A stretch of DNA of 64,000 nucleotides from Streptomyces sp. CB01201. Its GTDB lineage: Bacteria; Actinomycetota; Actinomycetes; Streptomycetales; Streptomycetaceae. The notes beneath the pieces are model-generated. The model made no database searches, was not told where the DNA came from, and worked only from the letters and a program-made list of their open reading frames with translations. Of the stretch, positions 32,480-41,733 are shown one piece after another (positions within the stretch are counted from its first letter, which is position 1; each line of letters opens with the position of its first letter). The position numbers and the translations under genes are program-made. Location: positions 119,603-183,602 of the forward strand of contig NZ_NNBJ01000008.1 in assembly GCF_002803085.1 (NCBI RefSeq). The letters are read 5' to 3'.

Positions 32480-34432
32480 TCAGGTCAGGGGCGGGCCCCC
32501 GATCGGCGACCAGGGTGACCAGTTGCCGCTCGGTGCCAGCTGATAGCGGCCGCTCAGCGGACCGTTGGGGGTGCCGGCGACGATCTCGGTACGGCCGTCG
32601 GCATTGGTGCCGTAACCGGTGCCGGTCGTCCCGGGGCCGAAGCTCTCCCATGCCGACCAGCCGGAGCCGTTCTCCCAGCGGTGTGCCATGCCCGTACGGC
32701 CGCCGGCGAAGACCTCCATCCGGCCGTCGGCGTTGCGTCCCAGGTGGACCCGCGCGCTCGGCGGCCCGCCGAAGGCCGCCCATCCGGACCAGGCACCCGA
32801 AGGTCCTGCCTGGACTTTCCGCCACAGGCCCGTAGAGCCGCCGGCCACCAGGTCGAGCGCGCCGTCCGGCCGTCTGTTGAGCGCCAGATGGGTGAGGCCC
32901 GGTACGGTGCCGAACTCCTCGAATCCGGCGTTCCAGCCGCCGCTCGGCGCGGTCTGCGCGCGTCGGAACACCGTGCTGCCGGCGGCCGCGAGGACCTCGA
33001 TCCGGCCGCTCGCGTCACGTCCGGTGGCGACCACCGCGTCGGCCGGGCCGCCGAAGGGCTCCCACCCGGCCCAGTCGCCGCCCGGCGCGGTCTGCCAGCG
33101 GTGGTAGAGGCCCTGGGATCCGCTCGCGAAGAGTTCGAGGCGGCCGTCGGCGTTCTGCGCCAGGGTCAGATCGTGGGCGGCGGTGCCGAAGTTCTCCCAG
33201 CCCTGCCACACGTTCGGCGCCGATTGTGTCCGGCGGTCCACCCGCCCCTCGCCCGACGCGAACACTTCGAGCCGCCCGTCCAGGTCCCGTGCCACGGCCA
33301 GACTCGCCGATCTCGGTCCCCCGAACGGATACCAGTCGGACCAGGCCCCGTCACGTACGGTCTGGTACCGCCCCCACACCTGGTCCGCGCCGCCCGCGAA
33401 CGCCTCCTGCCGCCCGTCGGCGCCCGACACGATCACCACCCGCTCGCCGGGGTCCGAGCCGGCCTCGACCGCGTACTGCCCGCTGCCCCCGGTGAAGTCG
33501 AGCCCGGCCAGCCACACCCCGCGCTGGCCCCAGCCGGCATGGCTGATCCACCACCGCCCCTCGGCGTGGACCACCTCGGCGGCGTGGCTGAACACATGGC
33601 CGCAGAGCTGGTCCACGGAGAAGTGGAGCGGGTCGGATCCGCAGAACACATCGGTGCCGGTGTAGCCGCCGCGTGGCCCGAGGAACAGGTGCCAGGTCCC
33701 TTCCGCGAACACGACGAACGGCGACTCGGTGTTGCCCGCGCCCTGTCCGCCGGTGGGGTCGGTGAACGCGATCGACCGGTTGCTCCAGTGCACGAGGTCG
33801 GTACTGGTGCGATAGGCCACCACATGGTTGCCGCCGCCAGGGTCGGCGGTCGCGGTGTAGTACATGACCCACTGGTCCCCGACCCGGGCCACCATCGGGT
33901 CGCGCGCCTCGTAGCCGTCGCGGAACAGCGGGCCTCCCGAGTGCCGGGTCCAGGTGTACAGATCGGTCGAAGTGGCCATGCTGATCGCGGAGTTGGCGGG
34001 GTCCGCGCCACCTCCGGCGTAGAACATGTAGTACGTCGAGCCGTCCTTGATGACATGCGGTGCCCAGAGGTGGGTCTCGCCCAGGGCCGGGTCGGCGGTC
34101 AGGACGGGTGGCCGTTTCGTCCAGGGTCCGTGCGGGCTCGGTGCGGTGGCGTGCGCGAAGGTGGTCTCGTCCCGGTCGTCGGCCGGTTCGGCGTGCGTGA
34201 TGCCGAACAGGTGCCAGAGGCCTTGGTCGTCCTGTACGAAGGTGTGGTCGTTGAGGTACCAGGGGCCGGCCTCCCCCGCGCTCGGGTCGTAGACCTGCAC
34301 GAAGGGCGTGGCCCCCACCCGCCCGGGGGCGGCCGCGGCGAGCGCCGGTCCGGTGGCGGCGGGCAGCACCGCGGCCATCAGCAGGAGGAGGGTGAACAGG
34401 GCCCACCACACTCGGGATCGGGAACTACGCAC
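32480..34432 (-). CDS. Secreted GH43-like propeller enzyme with seven PLL lectin repeats
   Basis: About 650 residues. GTG at 34432 (longer frame unsupported) starts a signal peptide ending GPALAAA. Residues about 40-300 form a glycoside-hydrolase-43/32-like propeller with an early NDHTFVQDDQGLWHLF, YYMFYAGGG, YEARDPMVARVGDQWVMYYTA and TESPFVVFAEGTWHLFLG; the Asp/Glu set of that clan seems present. Residues about 305-648 carry seven about 48-residue repeats with an (N/D)GRxEVFA core, a PLL-type sugar-binding propeller. It would bind and cut polysaccharide outside the cell. The next gene has the same lectin module. Confidence 0.78.
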   Translation of the reverse strand: MRSSRSRVWWALFTLLLLMAAVLPAATGPALAAAAPGRVGATPFVQVYDPSAGEAGPWYLNDHTFVQDDQGLWHLFGITHAEPADDRDETTFAHATAPSPHGPWTKRPPVLTADPALGETHLWAPHVIKDGSTYYMFYAGGGADPANSAISMATSTDLYTWTRHSGGPLFRDGYEARDPMVARVGDQWVMYYTATADPGGGNHVVAYRTSTDLVHWSNRSIAFTDPTGGQGAGNTESPFVVFAEGTWHLFLGPRGGYTGTDVFCGSDPLHFSVDQLCGHVFSHAAEVVHAEGRWWISHAGWGQRGVWLAGLDFTGGSGQYAVEAGSDPGERVVIVSGADGRQEAFAGGADQVWGRYQTVRDGAWSDWYPFGGPRSASLAVARDLDGRLEVFASGEGRVDRRTQSAPNVWQGWENFGTAAHDLTLAQNADGRLELFASGSQGLYHRWQTAPGGDWAGWEPFGGPADAVVATGRDASGRIEVLAAAGSTVFRRAQTAPSGGWNAGFEEFGTVPGLTHLALNRRPDGALDLVAGGSTGLWRKVQAGPSGAWSGWAAFGGPPSARVHLGRNADGRMEVFAGGRTGMAHRWENGSGWSAWESFGPGTTGTGYGTNADGRTEIVAGTPNGPLSGRYQLAPSGNWSPWSPIGGPPLT

Positions 34433-34561
34433 GAGGCGTCCGCTTCCCTTCGACGGGACGGGTCGACGGGACGGGACCGGTCGACGGGCGGGACGGGGAC
34501 CTTCACCGGCACGTCGGCCGGGCCGGCGGCTTCGCCGCACGGAAGGTCCCCGTCGGAACGG

Positions 34562-36115
34562 CTAGTTGATCGCGGGGCCCGAGTCGTTCAGGTATCCCCA
34601 TTCCGACCAGGACGAGAACCCGGTCTGCCACCGGTGGTAGACGCCGGCGTGGCTGGTGCCGAACAGCTCGATGCGGCCGTCGGCATTGTTGGCCGCGCCG
34701 ATCTCGGTGCCGCCGGTGCCGAAGTTCTCCCAGGCCGCGTACGGCGCGTTCGGGCCGGTCTGCCAGGCGTGGCTCGCGCTGTCGGCGTTGATGGCGAACA
34801 CCTCGACCCGGCCGTCGACCGAACGCGATGTGGTCAGTTCGGCGTTGGCGAGCCCGCCGGTGCCCGCCCACTCCGACCACGCGGTCGGGCTGGTCTGCCA
34901 CCGGTGGAAGACCCCCTTCGCGTTGGACGCGAAGACCTCAAGTCGGCCGTCGGTGTTGTGGTCGACGGCCAGATCGTGGCCTCCGGTGCCGAAGTTCTCC
35001 CACGCCGACCAGCCACCACTGACCGCGGTCTGCCACAGGTGCCCGAACGTGCTGTCCGAGAGCGCGAACACCTCAAGCCGCCCGTCGGGGGCGTTCTCCA
35101 TCGCGAGCCGGGAGTTCGCCGGGCCGCCGGCCATGCCCTCCCAGGTTCCCCAGTCCCCGCTGGGCGCCGACTGCCAGCGGTGGAACACCCCGTTCGCGTT
35201 CGAGGCGAACACCTCGATGCGCCCGTCGGCATTGCTGCCCGCCGCCAGTCGGTAGCCGCCCGTGCCGAAGTTCGCCCAGCCCGACCAACTCGCGCTCGGG
35301 CCCGTCTGCCACATGTGGTCGAGGGTGCTGTCCGAGAGCGCGAACAGCTCCAGACGGCCGTCCGCGTTCGGGGCCAGGGCCAGCTGCGCGTTGCGCGGGC
35401 CGCCCTCGAACCGCCAGGTGGACCAGCCGCCGTTCACGGCGGTCTGCCAGGAGTGCCACACTCCGTCGGCGCCGGCCGCGAAGCTCTCAAGCCGCCCGTC
35501 CGAGGAGCGGCCCGACACCACGCGGCCCGACGCGTACGGGTGCGGGCGCGTCGCGGACTCGTCCATGATGTTGAGGTACCTCAGCGCCTTGTAGTCGCCG
35601 TTGGGGTGGCCGTCGAGCGTGGCGTTGTTGATGTTGGCGTAGAGGTGCCCGGGCGGCGCGACGCCGCTGCTGCCGCCGCCGAAGCTGTAGTAGGAGAAAC
35701 CGCCGTGGTCGTCCGTCCACTCGTGGAAGATCAGGACGTGGTCGTAGTACGAGTTGAGCACGTCCCCCGCACGCAGTTCGTCCCGGCCGATCTCACGGGA
35801 GAACCCGGGCAGGCCCCGAGTGCTCGGATTGGCATCGAGGTGCCAGGCCATGGAGACATAACCCGAGCAGTCCGTGCGGTAGTTGTAGTCGCCGCCGGGC
35901 CCGGGGTAGGACCCGCCCTGGCTGTATGGAGGCGCCTGGTCCACCCAGTACTGGGCCCGCCAGATCACCTCGCTGCGGGTGATCTGTCCCCCTCGGTCGG
36001 ACGCGGCGGCCGCCTTCGCGGGTGTCGCGGCGGCGGGCGTGGTCACGCTCAGCGCGACCACGCCCGCCATGAGCAGCAGAAGCAGTCTGCCGAGCCATGA
36101 TCTGAAAGACCTCAT
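34562..36115 (-). CDS. Secreted NlpC/P60-like protein with seven PLL lectin repeats
   Basis: 517 residues. ATG at 36115 follows GGGGAGGG and opens a signal peptide ending AAATPA. Residues about 40-175 contain TDCSGYVSMAW, the Cys motif of NlpC/P60-like peptidases, then LNSYYDHVLIFHEW with candidate His residues. The C-terminal part has seven DGRLExFA repeats of about 48 residues (DGRLESFA, DGRLELFA, DGRIEVFA, DGRLEVFA, DGRLEVFA, DGRVEVFA, DGRIELFG), predicting a seven-bladed PLL lectin propeller. The likely substrate is a cell-wall peptide or another gamma-glutamyl bond. Upstream of, and same strand as, the propeller glycosidase. Confidence 0.8.
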   Translation of the reverse strand: MRSFRSWLGRLLLLLMAGVVALSVTTPAAATPAKAAAASDRGGQITRSEVIWRAQYWVDQAPPYSQGGSYPGPGGDYNYRTDCSGYVSMAWHLDANPSTRGLPGFSREIGRDELRAGDVLNSYYDHVLIFHEWTDDHGGFSYYSFGGGSSGVAPPGHLYANINNATLDGHPNGDYKALRYLNIMDESATRPHPYASGRVVSGRSSDGRLESFAAGADGVWHSWQTAVNGGWSTWRFEGGPRNAQLALAPNADGRLELFALSDSTLDHMWQTGPSASWSGWANFGTGGYRLAAGSNADGRIEVFASNANGVFHRWQSAPSGDWGTWEGMAGGPANSRLAMENAPDGRLEVFALSDSTFGHLWQTAVSGGWSAWENFGTGGHDLAVDHNTDGRLEVFASNAKGVFHRWQTSPTAWSEWAGTGGLANAELTTSRSVDGRVEVFAINADSASHAWQTGPNAPYAAWENFGTGGTEIGAANNADGRIELFGTSHAGVYHRWQTGFSSWSEWGYLNDSGPAIN

Positions 36116-36251
36116 CGGAACCCTCCCCGTTCGTCGGCGACCGACGCTAGGGAGGACCGATGAAATACGGATGGAACCGGTACTCAAGTGCCTTTCGGTG
36201 CGGCCCGGTTGGCCCGCCGCGGCGAGTCCGGCGGCGTCGGCCCGGCGGCCG

Positions 36252-36518
36252 TCAGCCCGGCCAGGTGCCCGTCACACGGCGGGTCGCGGTGGCGCCCGCG
36301 CGGTCGACGGCGGCCCTGACCCCCGCGAGGATCGCGCCCTGCAGCGCCGCGGCGAGCAGCACCGCCTGCCAGGTGCGGTCCTCGTCGGTGGCGTCGGGGG
36401 TCTCCCCGCTGTCGTCGATCAGACGCCAGGCGCGCCGGAACAAGCGCTCGGCGAGTACGCCGCTGAGGATGCCGAGCGTGAGGCCCACCGGCTTGTATGC
36501 GATCTTCACCGCTTTCAT
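36252..36518 (-). CDS. DUF4235 membrane protein
   Basis: 88-residue protein with two hydrophobic helices (about 8-25 and 50-68), starting MKAVKIAYKPVGLTLGILSG, the typical DUF4235 opening. It shares one nucleotide with the DUF3618 stop (TGATG). Third gene of the holin/DUF3618/DUF4235 set, widely conserved in actinobacteria and thought to affect the envelope; function unknown. Confidence 0.88.
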   Translation of the reverse strand: MKAVKIAYKPVGLTLGILSGVLAERLFRRAWRLIDDSGETPDATDEDRTWQAVLLAAALQGAILAGVRAAVDRAGATATRRVTGTWPG

Positions 36519-36892
36519 CAGCGCCTCCGATCGCGGCGGCGCAACAGCAGCCAGCCGGCCACCCCCGCCCCCGCCGCGGCGAAGAGCAGCGTCGAGTGCT
36601 CCCGGGCGGACCGGGCGCCCCGCCCGGCGATGTCGCGGACCGGGGCGGGCGGCGCGGGCAGCTTCTCCTGCACCACGTGCGCGGCGGCCCTGACTTCGTC
36701 GGACAGCTCGGACACCCGGGTGCCGACCTGCTCCTTGAGTTCGCTCGCCCGGTCGTGTGCGCGGGCCTTGACATCGGCCTTGGCGGCCAACGCCTCGACG
36801 GTGCGGCCCAGTTCATGGCGGGCCTGCTCCACCTCCTGGCCGAGCTGTTCACGGTCGGAGGCGTTGGAACCCGATGCGGGGGACTGGGTCAT
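36518..36892 (-). CDS. DUF3618 protein
   Basis: 124-residue protein. An acidic helical region (about 15-70, REQLGQEVEQARHELGRTVEAL) is followed by a Pro-rich linker and one hydrophobic helix near residue 101-116 with an Arg-rich end. This matches DUF3618. The ATG at 36892 overlaps the preceding holin-like stop (ATGA), so the set is coupled. Function unknown; the association is with the same two partners in many Streptomyces. Confidence 0.87.
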   Translation of the reverse strand: MTQSPASGSNASDREQLGQEVEQARHELGRTVEALAAKADVKARAHDRASELKEQVGTRVSELSDEVRAAAHVVQEKLPAPPAPVRDIAGRGARSAREHSTLLFAAAGAGVAGWLLLRRRDRRR

Positions 36893-37308
36893 CGCCGTGC
36901 ACTCTCCTTTATCTCCGCCACGTCCGACTTGACGCTCTCGACGGTCTGCCGGGGCGCGGGCGGACCGCCCCGGTTGACCTCCTTCTTGCCGCTCAGGGCG
37001 AGGGCGGCGGTGATCAGACCCAGTGCCACGGTCACGATCAGCGCCGCGCTCCATGCGGGCAGGGGGACGGCGAGGGCGCAGATGGCCGTGATGACCAGCG
37101 CCTGGAGGGTCAGGAATCCGGTCAGGCCGGCCCCTCCGAACAGGCCGCCGCCCTTGCCGTACCGTTTGCCCTTCTCCTTCAACTCGGCCTGTGCCAGGCG
37201 CATTTCGGCCCGTACCAGCTCGGTGAGCTGATGCGAGGCGCGCTGGACCAGTTCCTGTACCGGCTCGGACGAGCCGTCCACACTGTGCCGGGACGGTGGG
37301 GTGGTCAT
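36889..37308 (-). CDS. Phage-holin/DUF1469-like membrane protein
   Basis: 139-residue protein with an amphipathic N-terminal helix (QELVQRASHQLTELVRAEM), then GLTGFLTLQALVITAIC and SAALIVTVALGLITAALA as two transmembrane helices. This is the Actinobacteria phage holin superfamily III (DUF1469), which is not necessarily a lysis holin. First gene of an operon with DUF3618 and DUF4235. Diverges from the SRPBCC gene. Confidence 0.87.
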   Translation of the reverse strand: MTTPPSRHSVDGSSEPVQELVQRASHQLTELVRAEMRLAQAELKEKGKRYGKGGGLFGGAGLTGFLTLQALVITAICALAVPLPAWSAALIVTVALGLITAALALSGKKEVNRGGPPAPRQTVESVKSDVAEIKESARR

Positions 37309-37483
37309 GGGGTATCGCCTCCTGATTCCTCGGCCCTGCGACGCGTACCCGGCTGCGGCCAGGCCATCCGGACGGCGTACGACAAGCCGGGGCCGGGCCG
37401 GACCGCACGGCCCACGTGTACACATCCGTCCCTCGGGTACGCGGCCGAAACCGCAGACGAACACGGCGAAAGGAGTCGCATCC

Positions 37484-37942
37484 ATGTCGAAGGTCGCAAC
37501 GGTCGAGGAGTCGATCGAGGTCGCCGTCCCGGTCGGCGTCGCGTACAACCAGTGGACCCAGTTCGAGGAGTTCCCGCTGTTCATGCAGGGGGTGGAACGG
37601 ATCGAGCAGCGCACGCCGACGCTCACCCACTGGGTGACGAAGGTCGACGGTGTGTCAAAGGAGTTCGATGCGAAGATCGTCGAGCAGATCCCGGACGAGC
37701 GGGTGGCCTGGACCACGGTCGACGGCGAGGTCCGGCAGGCGGGTGTGGTGACCTTCCACCGCCTGGACGACCGCAACACCAAGGTGATGCTGCAACTGGA
37801 GCACCGGCCTCAGGGCGCTGTCGAGAGCGCGGCCGACAAGCTGGGTCTGATCAAGCACCAGATCACACATGACCTGAAGCGGTTCAAGACCTACATCGAG
37901 AGTCGTGGTGTGGAGACCGGCGCCTGGCGCGGCCAGGTGTGA
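37484..37942 (+). CDS. SRPBCC/polyketide-cyclase-like protein
   Basis: 152-residue START/SRPBCC-fold protein with VEESIEVAVPVGVAYNQWTQ at the start, FEEFPLFMQGVERIEQ, and a late DLKRFKTYIESRG. ATG at 37484 follows AAAGGAG. Proteins of this type are usually encoded next to the holin-like/DUF3618/DUF4235 set; the ligand is unknown. It is not attached to a polyketide cluster. Two 14-bp repeats lie at and after its stop. Confidence 0.87.
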   Translation: MSKVATVEESIEVAVPVGVAYNQWTQFEEFPLFMQGVERIEQRTPTLTHWVTKVDGVSKEFDAKIVEQIPDERVAWTTVDGEVRQAGVVTFHRLDDRNTKVMLQLEHRPQGAVESAADKLGLIKHQITHDLKRFKTYIESRGVETGAWRGQV

Positions 37943-37981
37943 GGCGTCGCACGCCTGGGCCAGGTCCGAGGCGTCGCACGC
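37941..37981. repeat. Two copies of GAGGCGTCGCACGC, 27-bp apart
   Basis: Copies at 37941-37954 (overlapping the TGA of the SRPBCC gene) and 37968-37981. The stretch between is also partly duplicated. In a convergent intergenic region, so it may be a recent duplication. Confidence 0.75.
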
Positions 37982-38034
37982 GTGGGGGCGGCGGACATTT
38001 CCGCCGCCCCCACCGCGCGCGTCCGGCCGGCGCG

Positions 38035-38895
38035 CTACGAACTGCCGCCCAGGCTCTGGCGCCCCAGGAGGTGGAGGTGCTCCAACGCCTCGCGCAGCAC
38101 GCCGCGTTCCTGCCACCCGAGCCAGCGCCCCACCTCGCGTCCGACGGCGCCGAGCGCCTCGACCTGGGCGGGGTGCAGATCGGCGGTGGGGTGTGCGAGG
38201 TGGGCGGACACCACGCCGACGCAGCTGCCGTCCTCGTCCAGGAGCGGGACGCTGTGACAGGCCCGGCTGCCGGCCAGCAGGATGACCCGGCGGTCCCGCT
38301 CGCCGAAGACGGGGTCGGTGGCGACGTCGCGGACGGTGGTGAGTTCGGCTGCCTCGGCCGCTCGGGCGCACGAGGTGGTGCCGGCGCCGACCACGGCGAA
38401 GTGCTGGACGAACGGGGCGTGCAGACCGGTGTGCTGCACGATGCGCAGTGCCTCGGCGGCCGGGTCCATGATCTGGACGTTGCCCATGCCCGCGCCGAGG
38501 ACGGCCAGCGTCTGGGAGAGCACGTCACGCAGCACTGTGGCCCGGTCGACCTCGTCGGTGGCGGCGATCCCGATGGATTCGAGCGGCGGGGGCGTCTGGG
38601 GCGAGGGACCGGGAAACCAGAGGGCTCCACGGCCCTCGGGTCTTGGGCTTCGGGTGACCGCCTCGGCCAGCACGCGCAGTTTGACGTTGTGGTGTTGCGA
38701 GGCGATCCGCAGCAGTGCGAAGGCGGCCTCCGCGTCCGGTAGTCGATAGCGCTCCTCCAGGATGCCCTGGGCGTGCGAGATCAACGGCCGGCTGCGGACC
38801 TGCGCCCGCAGATGGTGAGCCTCCTCGCGCAGCCGCGCGAGTTCCTCCCGTAGGACGGCCACTTCCCGGAGTTCGGGGGCGGGATTGTCCGTCAT
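38035..38895 (-). CDS. ANTAR-GAF protein with reversed domain order
   Basis: 286-residue cytosolic protein. The ANTAR region comes first (about 35-85): ISHAQGILEERYRLPDAEAA and FALLRIASQHHNVKLRVLA, with the A/F-R residues that contact RNA. A GAF domain follows (about 130-270) with ACHSVPLLDEDGSCVGVVS. The common order is GAF then ANTAR, so this inverted form is less usual. ANTAR proteins bind paired hairpins and prevent termination. No hairpin target is obvious nearby. ATG at 38895. Confidence 0.87.
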   Translation of the reverse strand: MTDNPAPELREVAVLREELARLREEAHHLRAQVRSRPLISHAQGILEERYRLPDAEAAFALLRIASQHHNVKLRVLAEAVTRSPRPEGRGALWFPGPSPQTPPPLESIGIAATDEVDRATVLRDVLSQTLAVLGAGMGNVQIMDPAAEALRIVQHTGLHAPFVQHFAVVGAGTTSCARAAEAAELTTVRDVATDPVFGERDRRVILLAGSRACHSVPLLDEDGSCVGVVSAHLAHPTADLHPAQVEALGAVGREVGRWLGWQERGVLREALEHLHLLGRQSLGGSS

Positions 38896-39317
38896 GCAGG
38901 GTCCTTCCGAATGATGGCCGGCGCGGGCCGGCTGCGCCCCAACTGTCGTATCGAAGCCCTGCGGGGTGGGCCATCAGCATGAGGAAGGGCCTCCCGGTCG
39001 GGCGCGGTCTGGACACGATTTCTGCTGCCCCCGGTCACGATTCCTACACCCCCCGCCCGCATCGGCGGGCCCGGCCCGGCAAGCCCGCGGGGCCCCGTGC
39101 GGGAGCGTCGCGCGAGCCGGGCGCCGCCATAGGGAAACCCCTCTCCCCCGGTGCAGTGCCTGGCTGCCGGATCCGCCGACGCGGACACTCATGCGTCGGC
39201 GCGGTTCCTGCCACGAGCGGCGTCGACAGCACCCCCGTACCTGTCCGCCACTTCCCCAACCGCCCCCGCGGCAACGGCGGACACCCCCTGCCCGTAGTGA
39301 AAGGAACCCCCACTCCT
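38896..39317. other. Divergent intergenic region
   Basis: 422 bp between the ANTAR-GAF and metalloprotease genes. I see no gene, strong hairpin or sigma-70-like site that I can support, apart from AAAGGAA upstream of the metalloprotease. Confidence 0.45.
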
Positions 39318-41486
39318 ATGGAGATACCAAGAGCCGCGAGACTCCTGACGGTCGCGCTGGCCTGTGTGTCCGCCTCCGCCATCGCCCTGCCCGCAGCCAC
39401 GGCCGCGCCGGCCCCGCACCCCGTACCGACCGCCGGCCCCGGCGCCTTCTCGGCTGCCCCGTACACCGCCGACCCGGCGCCCGCCGTGCGCGGCCGGGTC
39501 GTGGACGCAGCCCAGAAGGCGCTCACCGCGCACGCCGACGTCGCCCACAGGGCGGACGGGGACGCCTTCACGGTCCGCAACCTCGTGGTCGACCGGGACG
39601 GCTCCGCCGCCGTCCGCTTCGACCGCACGTACAAGGGCCTTCCGACGTACGGCGGTGACGTCGTCGTGCACCTGAAGAAGGACGGCACCTACCAGTCGCT
39701 CGCCACCGGTTCGGCGACCTCGGGGGCGGTGTCCACCCAGCCCCGACTGGCCGCCGCAGAAGCCGTGAAGGCGTCGAAGGGTGCCTTCAAGGGGCACATC
39801 GACTCGGTCTCCGCATCGCACCTCGCGGTGCAGATGGCGGGCACCGACGCCACGCTGGTCTGGGAGACGGTGGTCAACGGCACCCGCCCCGACCAGACCC
39901 CCAGCCGTCTGCACGTCCTGGTCGACGCCCGTACCGGCAAGGTCGTACGGACCAATGACGAGGTGAGCACGTTCGCGGCCGAGGGGGCCGCGGACGCCGG
40001 CACCTCGAAGGTCGGTGCGGCGGCACAGGCCGCCGCACCGACGGTCGCCGGAACGGGTCAGACGATCTACAGCGGCAGGGTCGCCCTCGATGTCACCCAG
40101 AGCGGCAGCGGGTACTCGATGACGGATCCCTCACACGGCAACGGCTACACCACCAACCTCAACCACGCGACCAGCGGCACCGGTTCGGTCTTCACCAGCT
40201 CGACCGGCACCTTCGGCAACGGCTCCACCAGCGACCCCGCGTCCGCCGGTGCCGACGCCCACTACGGCGCGGCGGAGACGTTCGACTACTACAAGAACGT
40301 CCAGGGCCGCAACGGCATCTTCGGCGACGGCCGGGGCGTGCCGTCGCGGACGCACTACGGCAACGCCTATGTGAACGCCTTCTGGGACGGCACCCAGATG
40401 ACCTACGGCGACGGCCAGTCCAACGCGCGCCCGCTGGTCGAACTCGACGTCGCCGGGCACGAGATGAGCCACGGCGTCAGCGGTGCGCTCACCGGCTGGG
40501 ACGAGACCGGTGAGACCGGCGGCATGAACGAGGGCACGAGTGACATCTTCGGGACGATGGTGGAGTTCTACGCCAACAACCCCGTCGACAAGCCCGACTA
40601 CACCATGGGCGAGCTCATCAACATCAACGGCGACAACAAGCCGCTGCGTTACATGTACAACCCGTCGCTCGACGGCCAGTCCCCCAACTGCTGGGACAGC
40701 GGCAACGGCAGCCTGGACCCGCACTACTCGATGGGCCCGCTGAACCACTGGTTCTTCCTCGCGGCCGTCGGCAGCGGCGACCACGGCTACGGCAACAGCC
40801 CCACCTGCAACAACTCCACGGTCACCGGACTGGGCAACGACAAGGCCGCCAAGATCTGGTACAAGGCGCTGGCCTCCTACGCCAACAGCAGTGAGAACTA
40901 CCACCAGGCCCGCACCGACTCGCTGAAGGCAGCGGCCGACCTGTACGGCGCGCACTGCACCGAGTACAACACCATCGACGCGGCCTGGGCCGCGGTCAGC
41001 GTCACCGGCACCGACCCGGTCCCCGGCAGTTGCAACAGCCAGCCGGGTGCTCCCTCGGTGACCAGCCCGGGCAACCAGACCGGCACGGTCGGGACCGCCG
41101 CATCCGTGCAGATCCAGGCGAGCGACCCCGGTGGCAAGACGCTCACCTACAGCGCGACCGGTCTGCCCGCGGGCCTGACGATCAACTCCTCGACCGGTCT
41201 CGTGTCCGGTACGCCGACCACGGCCGGCACCTACAGCGTGACCGTCACGGCGAAGAACACCGACAACGCCACCGGCTCGGCCTCCTTCACCTGGACCATC
41301 AGCGGCGGCGGCAACCCGCCGCAGGGCTGTGGGAACATCCCGGCCTGGAGCGCGTCGACCAGCTACGTGCCGGGCGACCAGGTCGCGTACAACGGGCACA
41401 AGTGGTCCTCGCAGTGGTACTCGACCGGCGCCGAACCGGGCGCACCCGGCTCCTGGGCGGTCTGGAAGGACGGCGGCGCCTGCTGA
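39318..41486 (+). CDS. Secreted M4-family neutral metalloprotease with chitin-binding module
   Basis: 722-residue thermolysin-type protease. A signal peptide (ending ATAAPA) and FTP/PepSY-type propeptide precede the catalytic domain. HEMSH (381-385) gives two zinc His and Glu382; Glu405 in NEGTSD is the third ligand. A putative Ig fold (about 578-665) follows, then a C-terminal CBM5/12 chitin-binding module (about 672-720, AWSASTSYVPGDQVAYNGHKW). It should digest extracellular protein bound to chitin. AAAGGAA lies about 14 nt from the ATG. An inverted-repeat terminator follows. Confidence 0.9.
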   Translation: MEIPRAARLLTVALACVSASAIALPAATAAPAPHPVPTAGPGAFSAAPYTADPAPAVRGRVVDAAQKALTAHADVAHRADGDAFTVRNLVVDRDGSAAVRFDRTYKGLPTYGGDVVVHLKKDGTYQSLATGSATSGAVSTQPRLAAAEAVKASKGAFKGHIDSVSASHLAVQMAGTDATLVWETVVNGTRPDQTPSRLHVLVDARTGKVVRTNDEVSTFAAEGAADAGTSKVGAAAQAAAPTVAGTGQTIYSGRVALDVTQSGSGYSMTDPSHGNGYTTNLNHATSGTGSVFTSSTGTFGNGSTSDPASAGADAHYGAAETFDYYKNVQGRNGIFGDGRGVPSRTHYGNAYVNAFWDGTQMTYGDGQSNARPLVELDVAGHEMSHGVSGALTGWDETGETGGMNEGTSDIFGTMVEFYANNPVDKPDYTMGELININGDNKPLRYMYNPSLDGQSPNCWDSGNGSLDPHYSMGPLNHWFFLAAVGSGDHGYGNSPTCNNSTVTGLGNDKAAKIWYKALASYANSSENYHQARTDSLKAAADLYGAHCTEYNTIDAAWAAVSVTGTDPVPGSCNSQPGAPSVTSPGNQTGTVGTAASVQIQASDPGGKTLTYSATGLPAGLTINSSTGLVSGTPTTAGTYSVTVTAKNTDNATGSASFTWTISGGGNPPQGCGNIPAWSASTSYVPGDQVAYNGHKWSSQWYSTGAEPGAPGSWAVWKDGGAC

Positions 41487-41523
41487 GCCAGCTCACCGAG
41501 CGATAGCAACTCGGCTGCCCGAG

Positions 41524-41553
41524 CGGGCCGTTGGTCTCCCCACCGACGGCCCG
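41524..41553 (+). terminator. Stem-loop terminator after the M4 protease
   Basis: CGGGCCGTTGG (41524-41534) pairs with CCGACGGCCCG (41543-41553) except one position, with an 8-nt loop, 38 bp after the protease stop. Confidence 0.6.
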
Positions 41554-41613
41554 GTCGGCATGCCCGCAGGCCGGCGGCCGGGCTCCGGACAGGCAGCCAC
41601 CCCCTCCCCGATT

Positions 41614-41660
41614 GGTCTTGACCTTTGGTCTTGACCTTTCGCCGAGGGCGGTCCTACATT
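41614..41660 (+). promoter_or_regulatory. Promoter of the LAL regulator with perfect 13-bp tandem repeat
   Basis: GGTCTTGACCTTT occurs at 41614-41626 and 41627-41639. TTGACC in the second copy (41631-41636) and TACATT at 41655-41660 are 18 bp apart, a good sigma-70 pair about 74 bp before the GTG at 41734. The first copy contains its own TTGACC and may be a duplicated -35 or a regulator half-site. Confidence 0.7.
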
Positions 41661-41733
41661 CGGCGCGGCACCACCAATGGCGAGTTCATGATCGACGCCC
41701 GAGGCGTGAACGAGGCTGTGTCCGGGAGGGCTT

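Noticed and set aside
32681..36100. An 1139-residue plus-strand frame
   Set aside because: Antisense of the two lectin-repeat genes; long only because of GC bias.
36889..37308. A phage lysis holin
   Set aside because: The family name is historical; the neighbours are DUF3618 and DUF4235 genes, with no endolysin or phage genes.
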